Below are positions 26,739 through 36,077 of a stretch of DNA of 64,000 bases, in pieces; the stretch's first letter is position 1, and every line of letters begins with the position of its first letter. The notes under the pieces are model-generated. The model ran no database searches. It was not told the DNA's origin and saw only the letters and a list, made by a program, of their open reading frames with translations. The stretch is from contig CAJTPN010000002.1 of assembly GCA_910578185.1 (NCBI GenBank), positions 89,876 to 153,875 on the forward strand, in the 5' to 3' direction. A program made the position numbers and the translations under genes. The stretch is from an uncultured Acetatifactor sp. Its GTDB lineage: Bacteria; Bacillota; Clostridia; Lachnospirales; Lachnospiraceae.

Positions 26739-28667
26739 ATGGATATGGCAAATAAGGATAATTATAGTGCCTCCAGTATAACGGTGCTCGAGGGCCTGGA
26801 AGCGGTTCGGAAACGTCCCGGAATGTATATCGGCAGCGTTTCCACAAAAGGACTGAATCATCTGATCTACGAGATTGTGGACAATGCGGTGGATGAGCAT
26901 CTGGCGGGTGTCTGTGATATGATTAAAGTCATTTTGGAGGCCGACGGTTCCGCCACTGTCATTGACAACGGAAGGGGCATTCCGGTGGGAATGCACGAGA
27001 AAGGCATAAGTGCGGAGCGTCTGGTTTTTACAACGCTTCACGCAGGTGGAAAATTCGACAATTCTGCGTATAAGACCAGTGGAGGACTGCATGGTGTGGG
27101 ATCTTCCGTGGTCAATGCACTTTCCACGAGGTTGACTGTTACGGTCAAAACGGGCGGATATATTTATGAGGATCAATATGAGCGGGGAAATCCCATAACA
27201 CCCCTGGAAAACGGGCTGCTTCCCGTAAAGGGGCGGACGAAAGAGACGGGTACCACAATCAATTTCCTGCCGGACGACACCATATTTGATAAGACACGTT
27301 TTAAAGAAGATGATGTGAAAAGCCGTCTTCATGAGACTGCTTATCTGAATCCGGAGCTGACGATCTGCTTTGAGGACAGGCGGCGGGAAGAGCCGGAAGT
27401 GATCACTTTTCATGAGCCGGAGGGAATTACCGGCTTTATCAAGGATATGAATAAAACACAGGATCCCATTCATGAAGTGATTTATTTTAAGGGAGAAAGC
27501 GAAGGCATTTCCGTGGAGGTGGCGTTTCAATACATTAACGAATTCCATGAAAATGTGCTGGGATTTTGTAATAATATATATAATTCTGAGGGTGGAACCC
27601 ACCTGACCGGATTTAAGACCATGTTTACCAATATAATCAATACTTATGCCAGAGAGCTTGGAATTTTAAAGGAAAAGGATGCGAATTTTACCGGGGCGGA
27701 CGTGAGAAACGGTATGACGGCGGTGGTGTCCATCAAACATCCGGATCCCAGGTTTGAGGGACAGACCAAGACAAAGCTGGATAATCAGGACGCGGCCAAG
27801 GTGGTATCCAAGGTGACCGGTGAGGAGATGGGGCGTTTCTTTGACAGGAATATTGAGACATTAAAAAATATCATTTCCTGTGCGGAGAAGGCGGCCAAGA
27901 TCCGGAAAACGGAGGAACGGGCAAGGACCAATATGTTGACCAAACAGAAGTTTTCTTTTGATTCCAACGGGAAACTGGCTAACTGTGAGTCAAAGGATCC
28001 TTCCGTCTGTGAGATATTTATCGTGGAGGGCGATTCTGCGGGGGGCAGCGCCAAGATGGCAAGGAACCGGATGTTTCAGGCGATTCTCCCCATTCGTGGC
28101 AAGATATTAAATGTGGAAAAAGCCAGCATTGACAAGGTATTGGCTAACGCGGAGATCAAGACCATGATCAATGCCTTCGGCTGCGGATTTTCGGAGGGGT
28201 ATGGGAACGACTTTGATATCCGCAAACTGCGCTATGACAAAATCATTATTATGGCCGATGCGGATGTGGACGGATCCCATATTTCCAATCTGCTTCTGAC
28301 GCTGTTTTACAGGTTCATGCCGGAACTGATTTTTGAAGGACATGTCTATATCGCCATGCCACCGTTGTATAAAGTAATGCCCTCCAAAGGGGAAGAGCAA
28401 TATCTTTATGATGACAAGGCGCTGGAAAAATACCGCAAAACCCATAAGAGCCCGTTTACGTTACAGCGTTACAAAGGTCTGGGAGAGATGGATGCGGATC
28501 AGCTGTGGGATACAACCCTGAACCCGGATACCAGGAGAATGAAGCTGGTGGAGATCGAGGACGCCAGGATGGCGTCTGAAGTGACGGAATTGCTTATGGG
28601 GACGGAGGTACCTCCCAGAAAGACTTTTATCTATGAACATGCGGCAGATGCGGCATTGGATGTGTAA
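26739..28667 (+). CDS. parE: DNA topoisomerase IV subunit B
   Basis: ATPase subunit of a type IIA topoisomerase that decatenates chromosomes. The 642 residues show the GHKL ATP site (EIVDNAVDEHLAG, DNGRGIPVGMH, GGLHGVGSSVVNAL), the transducer, and the Toprim domain with EGDSAGGSAKMARNR and DADVDGSH. AAGGAG lies 4 nt before the ATG; ATG 26745 is an alternative. ParE rather than GyrB is chosen from length and the partner gene, whose C-terminal domain lacks a clear GyrA box. Confidence 0.85.
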   Translation: MDMANKDNYSASSITVLEGLEAVRKRPGMYIGSVSTKGLNHLIYEIVDNAVDEHLAGVCDMIKVILEADGSATVIDNGRGIPVGMHEKGISAERLVFTTLHAGGKFDNSAYKTSGGLHGVGSSVVNALSTRLTVTVKTGGYIYEDQYERGNPITPLENGLLPVKGRTKETGTTINFLPDDTIFDKTRFKEDDVKSRLHETAYLNPELTICFEDRRREEPEVITFHEPEGITGFIKDMNKTQDPIHEVIYFKGESEGISVEVAFQYINEFHENVLGFCNNIYNSEGGTHLTGFKTMFTNIINTYARELGILKEKDANFTGADVRNGMTAVVSIKHPDPRFEGQTKTKLDNQDAAKVVSKVTGEEMGRFFDRNIETLKNIISCAEKAAKIRKTEERARTNMLTKQKFSFDSNGKLANCESKDPSVCEIFIVEGDSAGGSAKMARNRMFQAILPIRGKILNVEKASIDKVLANAEIKTMINAFGCGFSEGYGNDFDIRKLRYDKIIIMADADVDGSHISNLLLTLFYRFMPELIFEGHVYIAMPPLYKVMPSKGEEQYLYDDKALEKYRKTHKSPFTLQRYKGLGEMDADQLWDTTLNPDTRRMKLVEIEDARMASEVTELLMGTEVPPRKTFIYEHAADAALDV

Positions 28668-28670
28668 AGT

Positions 28671-28699
28671 TTTACAAAGGTTCCAATATATGATATACT
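28671..28699 (+). promoter_or_regulatory. Promoter between parE and parC
   Basis: TTTACA (28671-28676), 17-nt spacer, TATACT (28694-28699) with TGA before it (extended -10). It gives parC and the rsmD-coaD genes their own transcription start. Confidence 0.75.
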
Positions 28700-28768
28700 G
28701 TAACAATTCAGGAAGGTTACTGAACTGATTTGATTTCCCCATGATATGCAGGAGGTATGATATAACCA

Positions 28769-31003
28769 ATGGACGACAGCAGAATCATCAAAACGGAATA
28801 TTCCGAGGAAATGCGGAAATCTTTCATAGATTATGCAATGAGCGTTATCATTGCCAGGGCGCTGCCTGATATCCGGGACGGACTCAAGCCCGTGCAACGC
28901 CGAACCTTGTACGATATGTATGAGCTTGGAATCCGATATGACAGGCCTTATCGAAAGAGCGCGCGTATCGTGGGGGATACCATGGGTAAATATCATCCCC
29001 ACGGAGACAGTTCCATCTATGACTCCCTTGTGGTTATGGCGCAGGATTTTAAGAAAAGCATGCCCCTTGTGGACGGACATGGGAATTTCGGCAATATTGA
29101 AGGGGACGGGTCCGCTGCCATGCGATATACTGAGGCCAGGCTGCAGAAGGTGACACAGGAGGCCTTTCTGGGAGATCTGGACAAGGATGTGGTAGATTTT
29201 GTCCCCAATTTTGACGAAACGGAAAAAGAACCTTCCGTGCTGCCGGTGAAAATTCCGAATTTTCTTGTGAATGGCTCCGAAGGAATTGCGGTGGGCATGA
29301 CCACCAGCACGCCGCCTCATAACCTGGGTGAAGTGATAGATGCCATGAAGGCTTATATGCAGGACGAGAATATTTCCACCCAAGGGCTGATGCGATATCT
29401 GAAAGGGCCTGACTTTCCTACGGGGGGAATTGTCACCAATAAGGATGAGCTTTTAAACATTTACGAGACAGGCGTGGGGAAAATCAAAATCCGTGGCAGA
29501 GTGGATTTTGAACAGGTAAAGGGCGGGAAGACAAATGTGGTCATCACCCAGATCCCATACACTATGATCGGTGTGAACATATCAAAATTTCTTTCCGATG
29601 TGGCGGCGCTGGCAGAGACGAAGAAGACATCGGATATTGTGGATATCTCCAATCAGTCCTCAAAGGAAGGCATCCGCATTGTGATAGAACTCAGAAAAGA
29701 TGCGGATCCGGAAAACTTTGTAAATCTTCTTTATAAAAAAACCAGGCTGGAGGATACTTTCGGGGTCAACATGCTTGCCATCAGTGACGGCAGACCGGAA
29801 ACCATGGGCTTAAAGGCGATCCTTAAGGCAAATGTTGATTTCCAGTTCCAGATTGCCACCAGGAAATATAACAATCTTCTGGCGAAAGAAATGGAGCGCA
29901 AGGAAGTTCAGGAAGGACTGATCAAGGCGTGCAATGTCATTGATCTGATCATAGAGATCTTGAGAGGGTCCAAGGACAGGGCCATGGCAAAGGCTTGTCT
30001 GGTGGAGGGAAAAATCACCGGAATAAAATTTAAATCCAAGGAATCCAAGATCATGGCTGCACAGTTAGCATTCACGGAGAGACAGGCCAATGCCATACTG
30101 GAAATGCGGCTGTACAAACTGATCGGACTGGAAATAGAGGCGCTGATCAAAGATCATGAGGAAACCATGGCAAATATCTATCGCTATGAGGATATCTTAG
30201 AGCGCAGGGATTCTATGGCCCAGGTTATCATCAATGAATTGGATGGCTACAAAAAAGAATATGCCAGAAAGAGAAGAACCTCCATTGAAAATGCTCAGGA
30301 GGCAGTCTATAGGGAGAAGGAACAGGAGGAGATGGAGGTTGTATTCCTCATGGACCGTTTCGGATATGCCAAGACCATAGACATGGCTGTGTACGAAAGA
30401 AATAAAGAGGCCGCAGATGCGGAAAACAAATATATCTTTACCTGTATGAATACCGGGAAAGTGTGTCTGTTTACTTCTGCGGGACAGCTGCACACCATCA
30501 AGGTGATGGATATCCCCTTTGGAAAATTTCGTGATAAGGGGATTCCCATAGATAATATCAGCAATTATAATTCCGAAAAAGAGGAAATTATCTATATTAC
30601 AAATCAGACGGAGCTGAACTTAAGACAAGTTATCTTTGTGACGGCCCAGTCCATGTGTAAACTGGTAAATGGAGGGGAGTTTGACGTCTCAAAACGTACC
30701 GTTGCGGCCACAAAGCTGGCGGAAGGGGATCTTGTGGTCAGCGTGATGCCGCTTTTGGAACAAAGCAATATTGTGATGCAGACCAAAGGGGGATATTTCC
30801 TGAAATTTCCCATAGGTGAAATACCGGAGAAGAAAAAAGGAGCCATCGGTGTAAGGGGAATGAAGCTGGGTGAAAAAGATCTGGTGGAAAATGTCTATTA
30901 TGTTCAAAATGCGGTTGAAACTACGGTTACGTATAATGGTAAGGATATTGCTCTTAATCATTTGAAAACCGGAAGCAGGGACAGCAAGGGAACAAAGAAA
31001 TGA
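28769..31003 (+). CDS. parC: DNA topoisomerase IV subunit A
   Basis: The DNA breaking-rejoining subunit. The active-site tyrosine is Tyr120 in AAMRYTEARL, the same number as in E. coli ParC. The quinolone region reads GDSSIYD with Ser81 and Asp85, so no obvious resistance substitution. The 744-residue length includes a C-terminal beta-pinwheel; its GAIGVRGMKL is only a weak echo of the GyrA box (QRRGGKG), so ParC is preferred over GyrA. GGAGG lies upstream of ATG. It is followed after 10 bp by rsmD. Confidence 0.87.
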   Translation: MDDSRIIKTEYSEEMRKSFIDYAMSVIIARALPDIRDGLKPVQRRTLYDMYELGIRYDRPYRKSARIVGDTMGKYHPHGDSSIYDSLVVMAQDFKKSMPLVDGHGNFGNIEGDGSAAMRYTEARLQKVTQEAFLGDLDKDVVDFVPNFDETEKEPSVLPVKIPNFLVNGSEGIAVGMTTSTPPHNLGEVIDAMKAYMQDENISTQGLMRYLKGPDFPTGGIVTNKDELLNIYETGVGKIKIRGRVDFEQVKGGKTNVVITQIPYTMIGVNISKFLSDVAALAETKKTSDIVDISNQSSKEGIRIVIELRKDADPENFVNLLYKKTRLEDTFGVNMLAISDGRPETMGLKAILKANVDFQFQIATRKYNNLLAKEMERKEVQEGLIKACNVIDLIIEILRGSKDRAMAKACLVEGKITGIKFKSKESKIMAAQLAFTERQANAILEMRLYKLIGLEIEALIKDHEETMANIYRYEDILERRDSMAQVIINELDGYKKEYARKRRTSIENAQEAVYREKEQEEMEVVFLMDRFGYAKTIDMAVYERNKEAADAENKYIFTCMNTGKVCLFTSAGQLHTIKVMDIPFGKFRDKGIPIDNISNYNSEKEEIIYITNQTELNLRQVIFVTAQSMCKLVNGGEFDVSKRTVAATKLAEGDLVVSVMPLLEQSNIVMQTKGGYFLKFPIGEIPEKKKGAIGVRGMKLGEKDLVENVYYVQNAVETTVTYNGKDIALNHLKTGSRDSKGTKK

Positions 31004-31013
31004 GGAGGGATAC

Positions 31014-31580
31014 ATGAGAGTAATCGCGGGGACAGCCAGGAGCCTGCCGTTAAAGGCGCCAGAGGGGACGGATACCAGGCCTACCACGGACAGGATCAAG
31101 GAAACCTTGTTTAACATTTTGCAGCCATATTTGCCTGGCAGTGTATTTATGGATTTGTTCAGCGGCAGCGGCGGCATTGGCATTGAGGCGTTAAGCCGCG
31201 GTGCCGGAAAGGCGTATTTTGTGGAGAATGCCTCCAAGGCAATTTCCTGTATTCAGCAGAATCTTTTATTTACGAAAATGCAGGATCGTGCTATAGTATT
31301 AAAGCAGGAGGTCTGCAGTGCATTATGTGCAATCAGGGACAGAAGGCTTGAGGAAAGGGTGGATATTATTTTTATGGATCCCCCTTATAACGGCGGATAT
31401 GAAACAACGGTGCTGGCGGCCTTGGGAGAGATGCCCTATGTTACGGGGGAAACCATGATAATCATAGAGACATCCATAAACGCGGAACTTGCGGAACTTT
31501 CCCAATTTGGCTTTGCATTGACAAGGGAAAAATGTTATAAGACAAATAAACATATTTTTTTGAAAAGGATATCAATATGA
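31014..31580 (+). CDS. rsmD: 16S rRNA (guanine(966)-N(2))-methyltransferase
   Basis: A SAM-dependent methyltransferase of 188 residues modifying G966 of 16S rRNA in small subunit assembly. Features: MRVIAGTARSLPLKAP at the start, TDRIKETLFNIL, SAM-binding MDLFSGSGGIGIEALSRGA and catalytic MDPPYNGG (motif IV). Its 3' end overlaps coaD by 4 bp. The rsmD-coaD pair matches ylbH-ylbI of B. subtilis. Confidence 0.95.
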   Translation: MRVIAGTARSLPLKAPEGTDTRPTTDRIKETLFNILQPYLPGSVFMDLFSGSGGIGIEALSRGAGKAYFVENASKAISCIQQNLLFTKMQDRAIVLKQEVCSALCAIRDRRLEERVDIIFMDPPYNGGYETTVLAALGEMPYVTGETMIIIETSINAELAELSQFGFALTREKCYKTNKHIFLKRISI

Positions 31581-32065
31581 AACGTGCGGTTTATCCTGGA
31601 AGTTTTGATCCTGTCACATTTGGACATCTGGATGTGATCAGGCGTGCTTCCCAAGTTTTTGACGTGCTGGTAGTCAGCGTTTTAAACAACAAAGTAAAGA
31701 CACCGTTGTTTTCTGTGGAGGAACGTGTTAAGATATTAGAAGAAGCCACAAAAGATATTCCCAATGTAGAGGTGGATAGCTTCAGCGGCCTGCTGATTAA
31801 TTATGCGGCAGAGAAGAATATCCATGTGGCTGTCCGGGGGCTGCGTGCCATCACTGACTTTGAATATGAGCTGCAGATTGCCCAGACAAACAGAAAGCTT
31901 TCTGAGGGCAGGCTGGATACCATCTTCCTCACTACAAGTCTGGAGTACGCATATTTAAGTTCCTCCAGCGTTAAGGAAATAGCCAGTTTTGGCGGGGATA
32001 TCAGTCAGTGTGTGCCGGAGTTTGTGGCAGAGTTGATCTACGAGAAATACCGTATCCAGAAATAG
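31577..32065 (+). CDS. coaD: Phosphopantetheine adenylyltransferase
   Basis: Transfers AMP from ATP to 4'-phosphopantetheine in coenzyme A synthesis. The 162-residue nucleotidyltransferase has YPGSFDPVTFGHLDVI with the T-x-G-H motif, AVRGLRAITDFEYE and the SSSVKEIASFGGD loop. Overlaps rsmD by 4 bp (ATGA). The last enzyme of the same pathway, CoaE, is encoded at 63126. Confidence 0.97.
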   Translation: MKRAVYPGSFDPVTFGHLDVIRRASQVFDVLVVSVLNNKVKTPLFSVEERVKILEEATKDIPNVEVDSFSGLLINYAAEKNIHVAVRGLRAITDFEYELQIAQTNRKLSEGRLDTIFLTTSLEYAYLSSSSVKEIASFGGDISQCVPEFVAELIYEKYRIQK

Positions 32066-32086
32066 AGTGGAATAGGAGCGACGTTT

Positions 32087-32686
32087 ATGAGTAGCAGGAT
32101 AGAGCAACTGATAGATGAATTAGAGGAGTATATAGAAAGCTGTAAGCCAAAACTCTGGTCCAGTTCGGAAATCATCGTCAACAAGGATGACATTGATGAT
32201 TTGCTTCGTGAACTGCGCATGAAAACTCCGGATGAGATTAAGCGCTATCAGAAAATTATCAGCAATAAGGAAGCAATCCTAAACGATGCCCGTGCCAAGG
32301 CCCAGGCGCTGATAGATGAAGCGACTGTCCATACTACCGAACTGCTCAGTGAGCATGAGATCATGCAGCAGGCTCATGCCCAGGCAAACGGAATTGTGAC
32401 AACTGCTGCCCGGCAGGCACAAGAGATTTTGGACAAAGCCACCATTGAAGCAAATAATTTAAAGATGCAGGCATCAAAATATACGGAAGACAGACTGGCG
32501 GAGTTGAATGTCATTGTTCAGTCCGCAATTCAGACCACAGCCGCTAATTATGAGAAAACCATGGGGGCGTTGATACAGTATCGGGATTTGATACAATCCA
32601 ATATCCGTGCGCTTCGTCCGGTGGAGGATTTGGAGGAACTCCCTTTGGATGAGCATGAAGATGACAAGGATATTGACGAGATGTAG
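32087..32686 (+). CDS. Coiled-coil protein of unknown function
   Basis: A 199-residue, highly charged, almost wholly helical protein. Residues 70-160 are Ala/Gln/Glu-rich with heptad character, and the C-terminus is very acidic (EHEDDKDIDEM). No membrane helix or signal peptide. Such proteins are often labelled ATPase or V-ATPase subunit-like, but no ATP-binding motif is visible and I do not support that. The coil resembles DivIVA or F-ATPase b-subunit stalks in general composition only. It starts 21 bp after coaD, so it is probably cotranscribed. Confidence 0.7.
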   Translation: MSSRIEQLIDELEEYIESCKPKLWSSSEIIVNKDDIDDLLRELRMKTPDEIKRYQKIISNKEAILNDARAKAQALIDEATVHTTELLSEHEIMQQAHAQANGIVTTAARQAQEILDKATIEANNLKMQASKYTEDRLAELNVIVQSAIQTTAANYEKTMGALIQYRDLIQSNIRALRPVEDLEELPLDEHEDDKDIDEM

Positions 32687-32726
32687 ATGAGGAGCAATTT
32701 ACTTCAGTGATATAGAGGACAATTTT

Positions 32727-32776
32727 GTTACAGTTTGGCCTTATGCTGCGGGTACGGCATAAGACTGAACTGTAAC
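32727..32776 (+). terminator. Long hairpin before the amidase gene, probable terminator
   Basis: GTTACAGTT (32727-32735) pairs with AACTGTAAC (32768-32776) and, concentrically, CTTATGC (32740-32746) with GCATAAG (32757-32763); a 4x4 internal loop lies between. It is followed by TTGGTTTTAT, an imperfect U-tract. Likely the end of the parC-rsmD-coaD unit, or an attenuator for the amidase gene. Confidence 0.6.
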
Positions 32777-32822
32777 TTGGTTTTATAAGAAAGTTGTTTT
32801 TGATCTTTTGAAAGGGGATTTT

Positions 32823-34322
32823 ATGCGCAGATTTTTGGCGGCATTGGCGACCGTATTTTTGATGTTCCTATTGATTCCGGATGTTGCTGTGTATGCGGCG
32901 CCCCGTCTGCAGGATGTGGAGCGGACTGAGGATAAAGTAGTGATTGTCATAGATCCAGGACATGGTGGGAAGAATCTGGGAACCACTCAAAACAGCCATG
33001 TGGAAAAGCAGATGACCTTGATTACCGCAATGGCCATGTATGAGGAACTTCTGTTGTATGACAATGTGGATGTCTATCTGACCCGAACCGAGGACAAGGA
33101 CGTGACCATCAAGGCAAGAGCGGAGTATGCCGCACAGGTGGATGCTGATTTTTTGTTCAGCATTCACTATAATGCATCAGAAACACACACTGCTTATGGC
33201 GCCGAGGTATGGGTGTCTGCATTTGCACCATATAACGGATATGGATATCAATTTGGATATGAAATTCTGTCCGATATGAGGGAGAAGGGGCTGCTGGTAA
33301 GAGGCGTCAAGACGCGTCTTGGAGATAAAGGCCTGGATTACTATGGCATTATAAGGGAGTCAGTTGCCTTGCAGATCCCTTCCGTTATCATTGAACACTG
33401 CCATGTGGATGAGGAACATGATACAGGTTACTGTGATGACGAGGAGAAGCTTAAGGAATTCGGGAGGATGGACGCCACTGCGGTGGCCAGATATTTTGGA
33501 TTAAAAAGCAAGGTACTGCAGGCGGATTATTCCGATTATGCACTTGCGGAGTCAAGTGGAACCCAAAAGGTTGGAATAACAATTCAGGACACTACAAAGC
33601 CGGATGTATGTCAGATTTCACTGTCGGATTTTGATTCGGAAAAAGGAAGGCTTATTTTTTCTGTCACCGCTTCGGATCAGGATTCCGGGCTTTTATATTA
33701 CAGTTATAGTTTGGATGGGGGAAAGAATTTCAGTGCCAGGGAGGTCTGGCCGGACAGCGATACCTTGACGGGCAGGTATCAAGAAACATTTCTCCTGGAT
33801 TTGGACTACTCTCCTGGGACGCAGCCGAAGGTGGTGGTGCGCGCCTATAACCCATATGATTTGTATACGGAAAGTAATTGCTTTGCGGTGAATGACAAGG
33901 AGATCGGAAATCTGGTTGACAAGGTGGTAAAACCGGGGGAGGAAGTATCCGGGGGTCAGTCAGACGCTTCCGGTGCGGCGGCAAAAACGGAAGATACCCC
34001 AGGAATGGATCAAACCGGAAAGTCAGGTGCAACGGGAAGCCAGGAGAATGGGATGGATGTGGGGCAGCCAGAGAATCATGACGTCGGGGACGGACATACA
34101 AGTATAGAGGTGCTGCCTGTGAACGGAGGATTGGCAGAGTCGTTTTTTGAACATGGCAAAGCCCAAGGACGTCTGTTGGATATCATCCCGGTTGTACTCG
34201 GTCTTATCGGGCTGTTGCTGCTTCTGCTGACGGCGTTGCAATGGGGCTTATACCGCAGCCGTAAGAAGCGCAGAATTCAGGAAAGAAAGAATGATGGCAG
34301 GGACACGAACCATAAAATATAG
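32823..34322 (+). CDS. N-acetylmuramoyl-L-alanine amidase (Amidase_3), membrane anchored
   Basis: A 499-residue cell-wall hydrolase that cuts the MurNAc-L-Ala bond. A signal peptide (MRRFLAALATVFLMFLLIP, with VYAA near 26) precedes the Zn-dependent Amidase_3 domain: His47 in DPGHGG, Glu61, His in SIHYNAS and Glu in IIEHCH. An Ig-like or Big-type segment (about 255-360) and a low-complexity Gly/Ser/Glu linker follow, then a C-terminal membrane helix (about 455-478) and a basic tail. The ATG at 32823 has AAAGGGG 5 nt upstream; an earlier TTG at 32808 is rejected. The 3' end overlaps the convergent ylbJ-like gene by 46 bp. Confidence 0.88.
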   Translation: MRRFLAALATVFLMFLLIPDVAVYAAPRLQDVERTEDKVVIVIDPGHGGKNLGTTQNSHVEKQMTLITAMAMYEELLLYDNVDVYLTRTEDKDVTIKARAEYAAQVDADFLFSIHYNASETHTAYGAEVWVSAFAPYNGYGYQFGYEILSDMREKGLLVRGVKTRLGDKGLDYYGIIRESVALQIPSVIIEHCHVDEEHDTGYCDDEEKLKEFGRMDATAVARYFGLKSKVLQADYSDYALAESSGTQKVGITIQDTTKPDVCQISLSDFDSEKGRLIFSVTASDQDSGLLYYSYSLDGGKNFSAREVWPDSDTLTGRYQETFLLDLDYSPGTQPKVVVRAYNPYDLYTESNCFAVNDKEIGNLVDKVVKPGEEVSGGQSDASGAAAKTEDTPGMDQTGKSGATGSQENGMDVGQPENHDVGDGHTSIEVLPVNGGLAESFFEHGKAQGRLLDIIPVVLGLIGLLLLLLTALQWGLYRSRKKRRIQERKNDGRDTNHKI

Positions 34323-35224
34323 AACAAGCCGTTCAGCAGGGTAAGTATGATCTTGTGAAAGATATAGCGTCCGATGGATAAATCGGAATCTCGAATGCAA
34401 CTATATGTCTGGGCAATGCATGAGAGTCCGCCAAAGGACAGTGCCAGCAGGCTGTAGAGGGGAGCGGATGCCTGCAGCAGGCCAAGTCCGCCTGTGATTT
34501 CCAAAAGTGGGGAGAGGAGTTTCACAGGGCGTCCGTACAGGATATGGGGTATCAGATTCAGCAGGTTAAAAAGTATCATGTAACCGCCCAGAGTGAAAAT
34601 ACTTTGCAGGGAGGCATTTATAGAGTCATTGAGTTCTTCCAGCAATCTTTCCAATAATTGAGGTTGTTTTTGGGGTACTTCACAGCATACAAGATCCGCT
34701 GAAGGAATAGCCGTTATCTGAGAAACGGACAGATCTTTAAATGCGGTGTAGCGCAGGAGGAGTCCATAAAGGAGCGGAATACCGTACATGCCGAAGAGGT
34801 ATGGAAAGATAAGCTTTCTCTGAAGGAGGGGAAGGGCAAAGCTGCAGAAATAGACCGGGCCTATGTTATTACAGAAGGCCAGCAGGTATTCGGCTTCCCT
34901 TTTGGTAATCATCTGACGTTTGTAGAGATCGTCAACCACTCTTGCGCCCATGGGAAAACCGCAGAGAAATCCCATCAGCATGGCATAGCATACATTTTTA
35001 CGCACCTTATAGAGGGGCTTTATGACAGGATAGGCGATCATGGATATTTTTTCGGTAAGCTTCATCCTGACCATGACACCTGACAGGATCATAAAGGGCA
35101 GGAGAGAAGGGATCATTTTCTGAAACCAGAGTTCAAGTCCAATAGTTGCGTAGGACAGGCTGATTTGGGGATTGGTCAGGATGCAGATGCACAATAATAG
35201 AAAGAACAAGGTTAACAGGATCAT
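34277..35224 (-). CDS. ylbJ: YlbJ-like sporulation integral membrane protein
   Basis: A 315-residue protein with about eight membrane helices and the nucleoside-recognition (Gate) motifs LMGFLCGFPMGARVVDDLY and FCNNIGPVYFCSFALP. These match YlbJ, a sporulation membrane protein of Bacillus and Clostridia whose transport substrate is unknown. ATG 35224 is chosen because GGAG lies 9 nt upstream; a TTG at 35275 would add 17 residues. In B. subtilis ylbJ directly follows coaD; here it is nearby but inverted. It suggests a spore-forming lineage. Confidence 0.82.
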   Translation of the reverse strand: MILLTLFFLLLCICILTNPQISLSYATIGLELWFQKMIPSLLPFMILSGVMVRMKLTEKISMIAYPVIKPLYKVRKNVCYAMLMGFLCGFPMGARVVDDLYKRQMITKREAEYLLAFCNNIGPVYFCSFALPLLQRKLIFPYLFGMYGIPLLYGLLLRYTAFKDLSVSQITAIPSADLVCCEVPQKQPQLLERLLEELNDSINASLQSIFTLGGYMILFNLLNLIPHILYGRPVKLLSPLLEITGGLGLLQASAPLYSLLALSFGGLSCIAQTYSCIRDSDLSIGRYIFHKIILTLLNGLFYILWFVSLPSFFLS

Positions 35225-35331
35225 CAGTTGTCGCTCCGTCAGGTATTGTTTTGAAATGATGGCGTGTGATGTCAATTTACTGGAAACATTGGGATGACAC
35301 GATAAAATATATGAATGAGTAAGGGCTGGAT

Positions 35332-36036
35332 ATGCGTCTGGATAAATTTTTGTGCGAAATGGAGCTGGGGAGCCGGAGTCAGGTAAAAGCCTTGATAAGG
35401 CAGGGAGCCGTCACGGTAAACGGTATGTCTGTGGGCAAGGCTGATATACAGATCGACGAGTTTTCTGACAGTGTGTGCTGCGGAGGACGGCTTTTGATAT
35501 ATCAAAAATATGTGTATTATATGTTGAATAAACCAAAGGGGGTTATTTCTGCCACGGAAGATCCTGCAGCGCAAACAGTGATTTCGCTGCTTGGCGGTGA
35601 CGGCAGAAAAGGGATATTTCCTGTGGGGAGGCTGGATAAGGATACGACGGGGCTATTGGTGCTCACGGATGACGGGGAATTGGCACACAGGCTTTTGTCG
35701 CCGAAAAATCATGTGGATAAGACATATCGGTTGAAAATTTCCAAGCCTTTGACAGAGGAGAATATAAGCCGGCTGGAACAGGGGGTTGATATCGGGGAAA
35801 AAAGGCCTACACTGCCGGCTGGGGTAGCGCTGCTTGGAGAGAGGGAGCTTTTGCTGACGATCCGGGAAGGAAAATACCATCAGGTAAAAAGAATGCTGCA
35901 TGCGGTGGGCAGTGAGGTATTGGATTTGGAAAGAATCTCTTTTGGCGGCATTAACCTGGACGAGAGGCTAGGACCGGGAGAATACAGGAAACTGACAACG
36001 GAAGAGATACGCCGTCTGCAAAATGAGGGAATCTGA
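35332..36036 (+). CDS. rsuA: 16S rRNA pseudouridine(516) synthase-like, RsuA family
   Basis: A 234-residue pseudouridine synthase: N-terminal S4 RNA-binding domain (1-58, RLDKFLCEMELGSRSQVKALI) and catalytic domain with Asp102 in GRLDKDTTGLL, the same position as in E. coli RsuA. KYHQVKRMLHAVG near the C-terminus is another family motif. RluB/RluE-type specificity cannot be fully excluded. It is divergent from ylbJ with 107 bp between starts. Confidence 0.88.
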   Translation: MRLDKFLCEMELGSRSQVKALIRQGAVTVNGMSVGKADIQIDEFSDSVCCGGRLLIYQKYVYYMLNKPKGVISATEDPAAQTVISLLGGDGRKGIFPVGRLDKDTTGLLVLTDDGELAHRLLSPKNHVDKTYRLKISKPLTEENISRLEQGVDIGEKRPTLPAGVALLGERELLLTIREGKYHQVKRMLHAVGSEVLDLERISFGGINLDERLGPGEYRKLTTEEIRRLQNEGI

Positions 36037-36077
36037 TAAAAAGCGTCCGGCACATACGGATGTGGATGGGAGACAGG

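Noticed and set aside
25719..27602. A 627-codon open frame on the minus strand across the hydrogenase and parE genes
   Set aside because: It is antisense to two strongly conserved proteins, has no recognisable family and a His/Arg/Cys-rich composition typical of shadow frames.
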